This document shows positions 10,506 through 20,306 of a stretch of DNA of 64,000 bases, piece after piece. Under the pieces are notes generated by a model that searched no databases, was not told the origin of the DNA, and saw only the letters and a list, made by a program, of their open reading frames with translations. Both the position numbers and the translations under genes were made by a program. Every line of letters begins with the position of its first letter. The stretch's first letter is position 1. This DNA comes from Nemertoderma westbladi (taxonomy: Eukaryota; Xenacoelomorpha; Nemertodermatida; Nemertodermatidae): contig JAUCBJ010008450.1 in the NCBI GenBank assembly GCA_032718475.1, positions 62,001 to 126,000 on the forward strand. Direction: 5' to 3'.

Positions 10506-11044
10506 TGTGACGGGATCATCCGGAGATGAACCCGATTTATCCTGTTTTAGTTCACGCGTCCCCGCCGTGTGAAAGAGTGTAAGTTGAGGTTACTGTTGTT
10601 CGTTATATTGTGATCTTGAGACGCGATATAGATATAGATATAGATTGATGTTATACACTGACGTTCACAGGTTGACGGGATGACGGTAACTAAAATCCCG
10701 GTACTTCCCTAATTGTAACTTACTGTACCACCAGTAACACTGAGATAACTGAGGTAATATGATTACTGCTTACTGGTTATATCGCACGGTGGCCTTATTG
10801 CTACTCAATCGGTGCCAGCCCCCCTCTGATTGGTTGCTACCCTTGTTGGCGCCCTTTGAGGTGTTCCCGTTCACCCCAGCTATTCTCTCCCTTGTCAGAA
10901 TACTAACCCCTGACCCTTATTGTGTGCTTCTCCTTCCCATTCTGTTGGGGAGACACGAGTTGGTTTGGGACCTAATCTCGTGTCCCCCAATATTGCTTAT
11001 TGGCTTAACTTTGTGGGGTGTTGGCGGGATTGAATAAGCTAACA
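10506..11044 (-). repeat. BEL-B 5' LTR
   Basis: A 539-bp LTR, 538 of 539 bases identical to 2767-3305. Near-identity means a recent insertion, because both LTRs are copied from one template. The leader between this LTR and the gag ATG (10505-10438) is only 68 bases; I did not recognise a tRNA primer-binding site in its first bases. Confidence 0.95.
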
Positions 11045-11049
11045 GGGCA
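11045..11049. repeat. 5-bp target-site duplication, right copy (gggca)
   Basis: Matches 2762-2766 exactly and abuts the CA end of the right LTR. Confidence 0.95.
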
Positions 11050-13464
11050 CCTAAATACTGCGTGGGTATTATGCCCGCAAATAATACAATTTCGAATTCT
11101 TGTTTTGGTTTGGCTTATACTCGGTATCGCATCACCATCCTGTGAATACTGAGCCGCGGTTTCACTATGAGATACTTTCCCCTTAGTTTCACCGGATAGG
11201 TTCAGCATTTTCTTTGGATTGGTGTTTTGCAATGCAACTTCTGTATTCAATGTGGTAATTTTCGGTCGTTGCTCTATGTTTGATTTATACTTGTAGTCCT
11301 GCGGCGGTGTATGTACTTGTCTGGCTTCTGTATTAGAATAAGTGTAGACGGGGTCATTCATAGTGTCGGCTTCTTTCCGTATGAATTCGGCTAACTCGTG
11401 TAGCGTAGGTTCATGATGCTTATGTGTGCGTATATCGCCCGCTACGCGTCGCCAGCGGCTCATCACATTGGGGGGCAGGTTTGCTGCAACCATACGCAAG
11501 TTTGCTGTGGAGTTCATTTCTTGCGTATTATTAAAATGTTGTAAAATTATAGCCTTGTTTCTTACTTTATCAGCGTAAGATCTAAACTTTTTCTTACACT
11601 GCTCGAAAGATCCTGAAATTAGATCGACCTTATCAGTTAAGTCTCTAAGAGTGTGTTCTACAATGACACTAGGGTGACCGTACCGGTCGTGCAGTATTTC
11701 CCAGGCTCTGGTGTACCCGCCGCTCAAACCTGAAAGGAAGGATATTAAGTGCAGAGGTTCACCTGTTAAATAATTCAATAAATATGAAAATTTCTCCATT
11801 TCTGTAAAGGGTTTCAGGTCCACTTGAGCTCTAAAGGTTGCTGTGAAGGATATGTATTGCCCGGGGTCACCACTAAATTTAATGGGTTCAAGTTGAGGTA
11901 AGGTCAATCTTGTGTTTAGTTTGTCTAAGGCGGAAAATGTTATCTCAGCAGCAGAGTTGTTCAATTGAGTGAACTGTGATGGTGTAGACACGTATGTCTC
12001 TGCAGGAGCAAATGGTAGTTCATTACTGTAGTTTTGATATGGTTGTCTATAGCCAGAATGATAGCCCGTGCTGTTAATGCAAGATGGGTCTCCTGCTGTA
12101 GGTATATTTGTATTGCTTACGGTGTTTGTAAAGTTACATGGGTTAGAACCAACAGATTGGATCATACGGCGTGACGTAACTTGCCCGCCCGCACTGGCGA
12201 TCGAAACAGATGGTATATACGCAGGACAGTGCGCATTTAAAGGCCTATTTGTTGGGCTAACATAGGCATTTATATCTGTAGTTCTAGTTAACCCTCCCTC
12301 ATGTGTACTAGGCCTACTATTTATAAAGGGGGCTGGATTACGTGTAGGATAACTAAAGCTATTCGTCATCGTGTGTATAGGAGATATTCCTATATTTTCG
12401 GCGGGTGCCATATTGCGAGGTGCACTCTGTGTGTAGATTATTGACGACATAGATGTTTCCTGAGATTTACCGACGATGTCTTGTTTTGTAGTGACTGGTT
12501 TGTGGCTTGGTTCAATATCTATATTATCTGTTAATTTATAATTTACACTAGCATCCAGTGTACCACCATTATTTTCCTCTTCTGCCAATTCTGTAGCTAA
12601 TTTTAGCGCGTTTAATTTGTCTCTCTGTTGACACAGCTTTCGCTCGCTCTCTAGATCTCTAATTTGTTTCTCACGTTCTTGGTCTCGAATTAATTGTTCT
12701 AATTTTAAGCCTTCTAATTTTTCTTGAGCTCTTAATCTGGTAGCAGTAGACGCAACTGAGCCCGACCTACTACTATTTACAGACGCTCGGTCATGTGTGG
12801 GGCGCTTTGGGTTTTTCAATGGAAGTTGCGCCGATGAAAATTGACCATCAGTAACGCTAATAGTGGGCTTATGTAAAACATTATCTGTAATATAATTATT
12901 ATTATCCACAACGGCTGCAGTTGAACCTGAGGATATAAGGTGAGACATTTCTTGTAGATCCCCCTGGAGAGCTACTGCTAGCACTTCAAATTCTCCCTGA
13001 AGCTTATTCGCTTCATTAGAAAAATTATTGTCATATAATTTTTCTATAAATACTTGGTAGGCTTCGCATATCCTGTTGTAAGAAGTTACACACTCCTTAT
13101 AGGTTGGAGGCACTAAGTCTAAACCTCCCGGTTTTCGTATATCCTGAAAGAAAATGTTTCTTTTCTTGGAAAAATATCCTTTATGACCTGCAATAGAACG
13201 GTTAAATACTTCTAAGTCTGGAGGGTTTTGTACACACGTGGTCCCTGAGTTTCGAGCCCTGGCACCTGCGTCATTTCTATCACGACGTAGAGTGCGGTTA
13301 CTGGCTTGTCCAAGTGCAGAAGCATTGGACATACCTTCAGTCCCAGTGGGTTCGTACGTGTTATGTGGGCCAACTAGTACCGTTGATGTACGGGGAGCGT
13401 CAATAAACTCACCTTCATTTCCGTCGACTTCACAGTCGTCGAAGGCCGTCAGTGTTTCATCCAT
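11045..13464 (-). pseudogene. BEL-A gag, N-terminal part (cut by BEL-B)
   Basis: Open from an ATG at 13464 through about 800 codons. There is a charged coiled-coil-like stretch near 12590-12720 (RDQEREKQIRDLESERK) and a gag core near 11400-11920 (PQLEPIKFSGDP, GGYTRAWEILHDRYGHP), matching the arrangement in BEL-B gag but clearly diverged. The first knuckle half (CIICGHNTHAVFRC) ends at the insertion site. Reading then runs a few codons into the BEL-B LTR before stopping, so the frame end at 11005 is artificial. The long open frame suggests BEL-A gag decayed less than its pol part. Confidence 0.85.
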
Positions 13465-14079
13465 CCTGAACTCGAGCAGCTCGATTATCCTCTTGAAACT
13501 CGATTTGTAAGCTGTAGTTTATCGTCCGGATCCACCACTTACAACTGCTACTGTATCTACAATATGTATTTAACAATGCCTAGTAACCAAATATATGGTT
13601 ATATTCTGATCAACCGTAAAGACGGTGTTAAAAAGACTGGTGTATCTTTTTACTGTGAGCGTTTTTTACTTTAATCGCTCTGATTCTGTCAGTTATGCGT
13701 GATTTAATCTTAATGACCGAAAAACATTGTGATAACATAATAGTAATAACAGGAATGTTTATTGAAGAATGTTAGAATTTAATATCATCAAAATATGTTC
13801 GGTAAAAAGATACACTTCGGATTCCCTAATAACAGAATGAATTTCATCGCGGTTGTTAGTTGATTAAATAGGTTGAGATACGAAGGGACAGGGAAGTTGT
13901 AAAGAAGAGCTGTCATAGGTCAATGTGTCTTATTGTCATTGTATGCGGTATTAGAGCTGGTGATAATTGGCGAGAGTTGAATAGTGAATGTAGCAATTAG
14001 ATTACCCGGCCAAGAATGTATAGTAGTAGATATCAGCTGATATTATAAACATTATATTATATTGTATGCTAGCGGTTGG
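13465..14079. other. Noncoding; expected leader and 5' LTR of BEL-A, borders unclear
   Basis: No frame with a protein motif. The BEL-A 5' LTR must begin here, but no second copy is available to set its ends. A 14-base inverted match occurs: gtgtatctttttac at 13640-13653 and its complement at 13802-13815. This could be LTR structure or a small miniature element. Confidence 0.4.
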
Positions 14080-14290
14080 ATTTTGTGGGCTAATATGCTC
14101 GAGCTGACTTGTTACAAGCATTGTACGAAATAAGGGGTATTTTTTTACTGGTCATGTACAATCTGTAACAACTGGCACTATTGGTCTTAATGCTCTTTGC
14201 AGCAGCCTTCACTTCTGTAAAGGAGATATCACCAATGGGAATATCTGGGAGTACAGACTCAGACACGTTCGTGGGGCCTTCGCACAGCAC
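14080..14290 (-). mobile_element. Fragment of LINE family A
   Basis: The minus strand encodes PDIPIGDISFTEVKAAAKSI, closely matching the stretch just ahead of the reverse transcriptase in the LINE family A copy at 18194-18320 (TDIPIGEISFAEIKTATRSI). Only this short piece is present, and the frame diverges on either side. Confidence 0.6.
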
Positions 14291-14420
14291 TAGGCCCAGT
14301 TATGAGATACAAATTAAAATTGAGCGACTGTATCACAAAATCAGTAGTTGAGAAATTTAACCACACCGCCAATCAATCAAAGACAGGGGGACAGTACATG
14401 TTCAGCCCTTTTAATCTGCA

Positions 14421-14440
14421 CCCCCCCCCCCCCCCCCCCC
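14421..14440. repeat. Poly-C tract (20 nt)
   Basis: Twenty uninterrupted C residues. One of several long C or G runs in the window. Confidence 0.9.
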
Positions 14441-14509
14441 TCCTCCCCTTCACACCAACCAATACATAACCGCGACATCTACCACCCACGGGCTGAAGGG
14501 GCGGAAGGG

Positions 14510-14895
14510 TAGCGCAAACTTATTTCCAATCGCACGTTCAATATGCGAAGCCATGTGGTTTATAGGAATATAATAAACGCAGTACTCGTCTTCATTATAA
14601 GCCTCATTGAGTTCGTCCTGTTTTGTATTAAAAAATAAATTTCTTAAACGCAGGCTGACGATTTTTATAATAATAATAACAAGGGATGCGTTCAATATGT
14701 GAAGCCAGGTGGTTTATATAATAATAATAGTAAACGCAGTACTCGTCTTCATTATAAGTGTTGTTGTGCTCGTCCTGTTTTGTATTTAAATATCTTTCCT
14801 AAACGAAGACTGACGATCTTTATAATGCGTTCAATAGGCGAAGCCAGGTATGGTTTTGGTTTATAGGAATATAGTCTACGCAGCACTCATTCCTC
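14510..14895. repeat. Tandem repeat, about 150-157 bp unit, 2.5 copies
   Basis: The phrase agtactcgtcttcattata occurs at 14581 and 14738, with a diverged form at about 14882. The surrounding words (gcgttcaat, gcgaagccaggt, ctgacgat) repeat in step. No coding potential is evident. Confidence 0.75.
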
Positions 14896-15338
14896 ATGAG
14901 CCCGAGTTATAGTGTGGCAATGTAGATGCAGTAGTTGCACCCGACCAGCCGGAAACTCGGAGCAATAGGCCTACTGCTTGTACAATGCGTGTCAATTTCA
15001 ACACCGCCGGGCACTGGGTGATATTAAAAAGCAGTATTAAAAAGGCAGAGTGAGATTAAAAAACCGGATTATTTCATCCTCGGTTACGGTTAGTCCAGTT
15101 TGCTGTAACATTACACTGTGAACAATTTGAAATGTTTTGTAAGCTAGGACACATCTCTCTCTGCCTTGCTTTCTTAAATGGTAGCTAAATGTGTACCAGT
15201 ATTCTCTAGAGTGTATAATTCTGGGGGAACCTCATTGGAAATTGTTTTTCTTTGACTCCATGTATATAATAATTTTTCAATAAATTATACCCATCTTTCT
15301 ATGCTTTGCAATGGAATTCCATGTATTTACCTTTGTAG

Positions 15339-15474
15339 GTTGGAAGACTATGGTGGAGTTGAGGAAACATTTTCAGTTGGAGTTGGAGATGGAGAATACC
15401 CCGTGGCATCAAACCTTCACTATCTGGATAACAAAGTATCTTCTGTTAAACTTATTAGCCCCATGAATTCAAAT
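15339..15474 (+). CDS. Crystallin exon: domain 1, second Greek key (B)
   Basis: Acceptor cctttgtag at 15330-15338 and a strong donor GTAAGT at 15475. The exon is 136 bp, enters in phase 2 with one base, and exits in phase 0. The protein reads LEDYGGVEETF, then GDGEYPV, then the calcium-loop motif DNKVSS, which fits the consensus exactly, and ends VKLIS. Same length and phase as the exon at 45868. The partner A-motif exon, expected upstream with a phase 2 end, was not found between 13.5 and 15.3 kb and may lie left of the BEL insertion. Confidence 0.8.
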
Positions 15475-15579
15475 GTAAGTCAATAATAACTTATAATAAA
15501 ATTCTTCCTTAATTCTTTGGTTAATAATAATCATAATAGTAAGCTATATAAGATGTTCAAGTTTCTTTCCCAGTTGGTT

Positions 15580-16010
15580 CATCATGCTGGCCTGGTATCC
15601 CCTGGTATCAACTGATCTGGACACGCAGTATAGGAACTCACACTGTATGTAAAGCTTTCTTTTCGGGGGAAAGTATGGTAACAATGAGGGAGTGGGAGAC
15701 GTTCAATCGGAGGGCTGCAAATGCCTCAATATCCAAAAGGGATGCAACTCTTTCACATCAATGTGAGCTGTGTGAATTAACCACAGCGGTAGATACATCA
15801 TCCTGGCTGAATTCCAAACCCCTTACACTCCAGGATACCAGATAACAGATTGACAAGAAAGAGTTCCGCGATGCTCTTTGCCTTCGATATGGTTGGACTC
15901 AGAAGAACCTCAGTGTTTTAAATGTTCTGTTGTATCCCACTGGAGGATTCCCCACCATCAGAGGATTCCCCACGATCATCAACACTCCCTAGAGGTAGCC
16001 CATAGCAGTG
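15580..16010 (+). mobile_element. LINE 3'-region fragment
   Basis: Short + strand frames read KEFRDALCLRYGW and TGGFPTIR, phrases I associate with the region after the reverse transcriptase in some invertebrate retroelements, where a Cys/His motif and HALxCxxGGFPxxRHNE follow. The frames are broken by stops. No reverse transcriptase is adjacent. Confidence 0.4.
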
Positions 16011-16734
16011 GAATACCTACTGTAGCCATTATTGGGGTGTGAATAGGTGAGATGGAGCTAGCTATGGAAATCTACACAAATTTTCTCTGCCATTGGTGGT
16101 GCTGCTCCATCTGGAACTCATTTTGTTTCATGCTTGCCTAAAAATTTTCAGAAAAGCTGGAGATCTGATCTATACTCTGCTGGGTTTGACATAAGTTGAC
16201 ATTCTCGATAATGCATTCAGTGTTGCTATGCCTCATTGGGTGATGCTCTACATCGCATCAGCCAGTGTAGTGCAAAATAGCAGACACATACATCCTCCTA
16301 GCCATCACCCACTCTTACCCAGAGATTGAACTAAAAACTCTACCATCTACAAAATTTAACATTTGTTTTGTTGTTGCATATTTTTAACAGTTTGATATAT
16401 CATAATATTAAATATATTAAAAGTTAAGAGCAAAAAAAGGCTTGTCTCAGGGAATGGTCAGGTATTGTTTTTTGGAGAAGATATCCATTAATGGTATGGG
16501 ATGGATGAAGACATAGTCTCCGCGCTAGCAGAATTACGAAATCAGCCTTGTCATGGAATGACTGGTCCTCTGTGTGCAACAGTCCAGTGTGAGATCCGTC
16601 TTTACACTAAAGCTGAACAACAGGGATGAGGTTCTCATCTGTGAGGCAACAGTACACTGCGAGGGCTATACCATCTTCAAAGAAGCAGTTAAGTTAGCAG
16701 CTGCAGAAAGAGTTCCTGCATACCCTCGAAACGG

Positions 16735-17864
16735 ATGTAGGACAATTCGGTCCCGGACAATTCGGTCCGGACAATTCGGTCCCGGACAATTCGGTCCCGT
16801 ACATTTCGGTCCCAAAACACTAAATAAATGGGACCGAATTGTCGGGGACCGAATTGTCGGGGACCGAATTGTCGGGGACCGAATTGTCCTAGGACCGAAT
16901 TGTCCTAGGACCGAATTGTCCTAGGACCGAATTGTCTGGGACCGAATTGTCCGGGACCGAATTGTCCGGTTCCTGATAGCAACTTTTTAGTGCTTTTTTG
17001 ATATTGGTGAATGTTCTAGAATATTAGTAGAGATATTTGTTATGGTAGCTAGTCTTATTTACTTGCTAGAATTTTTTGAAATTTTAAAAATACTGTATTT
17101 TTTTTTTATTTTTGTTATTGGAAGAGAATATTATTATATATTATTTATTAAGGTGTAGCTAGTGTTTTTATTTTACTAGCTAGCATTTCCTTGAAATTAT
17201 AAAAACACTTGTGAAAACATTGATATTTCAGAATTAGGCCTAAACTGTTGCTGATTATATTAATTACCAACAATATTGATGATATTATAACAGTCCCTGA
17301 ATGAGATCCAGCTATTATCTAGGATAATAGTTTAGGCTTGTTACCAACCAACAACACATACAGTATACTTACGCAGTATATAAAAAAATTCAGCTTTAAA
17401 CATTTTAAATACATACTATTACTAGCTAGTAAATAATTCAAAAGCTCCATAAAAACACCATAGCTACCATAAATAATAATGTTAACAAAAAAAAGTAAAT
17501 TTTTTTTATTTTTAAAAAAATACTAGCTAGTAAAAAAAACACTAGCTACCATATAATAATATATATTAAGGTTCTAGAACATTCACCATTATATAGTACC
17601 AATTAAATTTGGTCCCGGACAATTCGGTCCTGGACAATTCGGTCCCGGACAATTCGGTCCCGGACAATTCGGTCCCGGACAATTCGGTCCCATTAAAAAG
17701 CATGTTTTGGGACCGAATTGTCCTAGTCAGTATCCGGACAATTCTGTCCCGGACAATTCGGTCCCAAAACACAAAATTAATGGGACCGAATTGTCCGGGA
17801 CCGAATTGTCCGGTGCCGAATTGTCCGGACCGAATTGTCCGGGACCGAATTGTCCTGCTTCCCG
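16735..17864. mobile_element. FB1: foldback element with 15-bp end repeats
   Basis: Both ends are arrays of the 15-mer ggacaattcggtccc, direct then inverted (16738-16975 and 17610-17857), so each end can fold on itself as well as with the other end. The inner arms are also inverted: ggtgaatgttctagaa (17006-17021) has its exact complement at 17572-17587, and several ctagctag blocks mirror each other. The centre is AT-rich with no coding frame. Flanks tcgaaacgg (16726-16734) and tcgaaacagg (17865-17874) look like a slightly decayed 9-bp target duplication. The architecture matches sea-urchin TU and Drosophila FB elements; mobilisation would need a transposase from elsewhere. Confidence 0.8.
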
Positions 17865-18452
17865 TCGAAACAGGAAAAAGGTCCCCAGGACTGACCACAG
17901 AATTCGGAAGTGCATACTGATAGGCATACGAGGGCAGACAAGGATGCAGTTAAGGCTGCTTCTAGGTCCCTTAACAGACAGTGCGCTGATAATCTGAAGG
18001 AGCTTATCAATGAGCAGTTTGAAGCCATTAACAATCCTTATGATAGCAGGCAATCAGTTCAGGTATGATAATCAATAAACCAGCTCACTGGGAGGAAAAG
18101 CCAACCAACCACCAAGGTTGCAGCTGAATCTCCAGCTGAATGCCTCAGAGGTTGGAAGGCACACTTTGAGAAGCTTCTAAACAATGACAAGGATTGTCTG
18201 ATAACTTTGAGGTACATCATATACCTAAATCTGTGTTCACAGATATCCCCATTGGTGAAATCTCCTTTGCTGAAATCAAGACTGCAACTAGGAGCATCAA
18301 GACCAATCGTGTCAGTGAAGTAGTAGTGAAAACAAATAAGTTTGTCCCAGCCCCAAAGAAGGACAACAAAACAACCCATGGATCTTTTAGTGGAATCTCG
18401 CTAATCTCGATTGCTGCAAAGCTATACAACTGAATTCTATTAAATTATATCA

Positions 18453-18598
18453 TTGATAGTAACAATGTGTTGGCAAGCTGTATTTATCGAGGTGTTTGTT
18501 ATTATACATTTATTATAGGAAGGGATCTAGGGGTCTTAACCTCGAATGGGCCATTCGAGGTTAAGACCCCTAGATCCCTTCCTATAATAAATGTATAA
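18453..18598. repeat. Hairpin insertion with perfect 50-bp arms
   Basis: Positions 18500-18549 and 18551-18600 are exact reverse complements with a single G between them, so the 101 bases form an almost loop-free hairpin. The unit lies inside LINE family A sequence. The words taaattatatca at 18441-18452 and 18599-18610 are identical and read as a 12-bp target duplication, giving an insertion of 146 bp. Arm sequence includes gggatctaggggtcttaacc. No coding. Confidence 0.75.
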
Positions 18599-18749
18599 TA
18601 AATTATATCAGGGATCCTGTTGAGAGACTGTTACGTGGGAACCAAAATGGGTTCCCTAAAGGTTGTGGAACCATGGAGTCTATTCTGGCACTTATAAGGA
18701 TAATCGAAGAGTTATCAATAAAGAAAGACAGTGAAGTGAAATCCCAGAG

Positions 18750-19290
18750 TCCCTAGTTTCTCTAATAAAATGTTATGGTCAATGGAATTAAACGGAATAA
18801 ATTTAGAAAACCGACCGCAACATATTTGTTTTTATCCTGTTGGTCGCACCAGGTTTCAGTAGCTAGGGTCACTGCGTCTGTGGCCGAGAAACCTTTCCGA
18901 AAACCAAATTGTCTGGGATAAAATTTGTTGTTTTTATTTAAGTATGCAGTCATTTGATCCAGTAGTATTTTTTCAATAATTTTAGCAAAAGGTGAAGTTA
19001 TGGCAATTGGTCTATAATTTGTTGGGCCTTTTTTAAATACGGGAATGATGTCAGCTAATTTAAGTCTGTCTGGAAATTACAAGGTCCAGAAGATTTATTT
19101 GAGTTTTGGTTACATATTACAGTATCTAAGGTAAGGGAAGAAATGCAATTGAAGGAAAATTGTTGACTGTGTTGTACTGTAGAAACCGCTGGGATAATTA
19201 ATGGCATGGATTTATTTACATTTTGTGAAATTTCTACAAATTCTCCTAAACGAATAAATCTGTAAGTACCGGGATTTTTTTAACTTGCAT
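18750..19290 (-). mobile_element. Fragment of a CR1/L2-like LINE reverse transcriptase
   Basis: The minus strand reads NYRPIAITSPFAKIIEKIL, then FYPRQFGFRKGFSATDAVT, closely like the reverse transcriptase of the large element at 27426-31319 (NYRPVAITSPFAKVVEKIM, YPKQFGFRTGFSTVDAVT). It ends before the catalytic YADD. Frames are interrupted. Confidence 0.75.
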
Positions 19291-20300
19291 GACAATCCAT
19301 CTCTCCAGTAGTAAACCAAACCCACTCCACAATGATGAGGTTGTTAATCCCTCATCTGATGAAGTTCAGGAAATTGTTCCCCCCAACTGGGAGTGTGATG
19401 CAGGACCATGTATGCCGAACCAAGGTTTGCAAAACTCTTGGAATCACTGTCACGGTCGTCCGGGAAGTTATGGACGAAATAAAATTCCAGTCTCTAATCA
19501 ATTTAACCAGCTTGTTGGGCTGGATTCGCCCCTTACACCTGGCAGTGGTCCAGGCCACGTTCCCCCATTGGGATCTCAAGGTGTTGCCGAGGCCGACAAC
19601 AATAGTCGTATGTCCTGATAAGATGCTGCTGTAGGTACCCCACCTGTAACACATCGCAGCCCTTTGTCAGAGGTAGTCTATACAGACAGTCAGTGTAGGC
19701 TGATTGACAAGTTGGGGTTTACCGTCATTGGTCCTAATGGGCGACCGATAAAGTTTACACAGCAGCGCCGTGCCCTGGTGCACACACCAGTGGAAACAGA
19801 AGTTCAGTCTTCTAATCATTCGGGTCTTGGGTCCAATAACAACTCCAACAGTGGTAGACACCGGCAATAGCGGATTCCTACTAAAGGTACATGTACATCA
19901 GTGGAAGGTCTCGAATCGATACCGATGGCACAACGTTCAAGGAAATTATATCTCTCTGGGATTGCCCCAAATGTTGATCCAGATAAATGCGGATTCGATG
20001 GTCAATGTGACAGTGCCACATCGCTGGACACCAGGTGGTCATGTTTCATTATTACATGTAAGGAGGGTGACCACGATGTTTAATTACAGCCAGATAGCTG
20101 GCCTGTTGATGCATCTATTCACTTGTATTTTTCTCCTAGGAATCCTCCTGTCACTAGACCTAATTTGGGTTATCTCTTCTCCTTCAGGGTCTCCTAATCG
20201 GGAGGGGTCTCCTAAGTAATGATTGTAATTGATATTTTTACAAAAATAATTTATACTTTTTATATTTATATATATATTTTTTACTATCTTTTTATAAATA
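19290..20300 (+). pseudogene. Probable ORF1 and leader region of LINE C, broken
   Basis: Several short + strand frames lie directly upstream of the LINE C endonuclease. One reads RKLYLSGIAPNVDPDKC and then SLDTRWSCFIITCKEGDHDV, which resembles the RNA-binding C-terminal part of LINE ORF1 proteins. Another (19664-19870) is Asn/Ser/Gln-rich. Stops separate them. The assignment rests mainly on position ahead of ORF2. Confidence 0.4.
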
Positions 20301-20306
20301 AATGCA

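Larger units (their letters stand above)
2767..11044 (-). mobile_element. BEL-B: complete young BEL/Pao-type element lacking polymerase genes
   Basis: It is 8,278 bp, with 539-bp LTRs (TG...CA) differing at one position (3160 G versus 10899 A), a 5-bp target duplication, and a purine-rich tract before the 3' LTR. In sense orientation: 5' LTR 11044-10506, short leader, gag start frame 10437-9946, gag-protease frame 9973-4649, a repeat-rich 3' untranslated part, purine tract, 3' LTR 3305-2767. No reverse transcriptase, RNase H or integrase motif was found in any frame between the LTRs. It probably moves by borrowing the polymerase of a full BEL relative. Inserted in the gag zinc knuckle of BEL-A. 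Confidence 0.9.
1..13464 (-). mobile_element. BEL-A: old BEL/Pao LTR retrotransposon, split by a younger insertion
   Basis: Reading right to left on the minus strand the order is gag (13464-11045), zinc-knuckle and protease (2766-2218), reverse transcriptase (about 2110-1166) and RNase H (about 1190-20), which is the BEL/Pao order. Integrase and the 3' LTR lie beyond the left edge. The coding parts carry stops, frameshifts and an apparent deletion between protease and reverse transcriptase, so the copy is dead. A complete second LTR element sits inside its gag zinc-knuckle region. The 5' LTR should lie right of 13464 but cannot be delimited, because its partner LTR is outside the window. Confidence 0.85.
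16560..18740 (+). mobile_element. LINE family A, partial copy (+), carrying two insertions
   Basis: The bases at 16560-16620 match the complement of 33540-33605 in the other family A copy. Downstream come the pre-RT motif (TDIPIGEISFAEIK, 18240-18300), the RT start (FVPAPKKDNKTTHGSFSGISLISIAAKLYN, in two pieces, 18340-18430) and PVERLLRGNQNG near 18620. It stops before the palm catalytic motif at about 18740. Foldback element FB1 (16735-17864) and a hairpin insertion (18453-18598) interrupt it. Stops are present, so it is not functional. Confidence 0.75.

Noticed and set aside
16738-16975. CRISPR-like array of short repeats
   Set aside because: The 15-mers are adjacent with no unique spacers, are in both orientations, and lie in animal DNA; the foldback explanation fits.
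16574-18053. Frames with SRTIRSGQFGP and NCPGPNCP repeats
   Set aside because: They are translations of the 15-bp repeats of FB1, not proteins.
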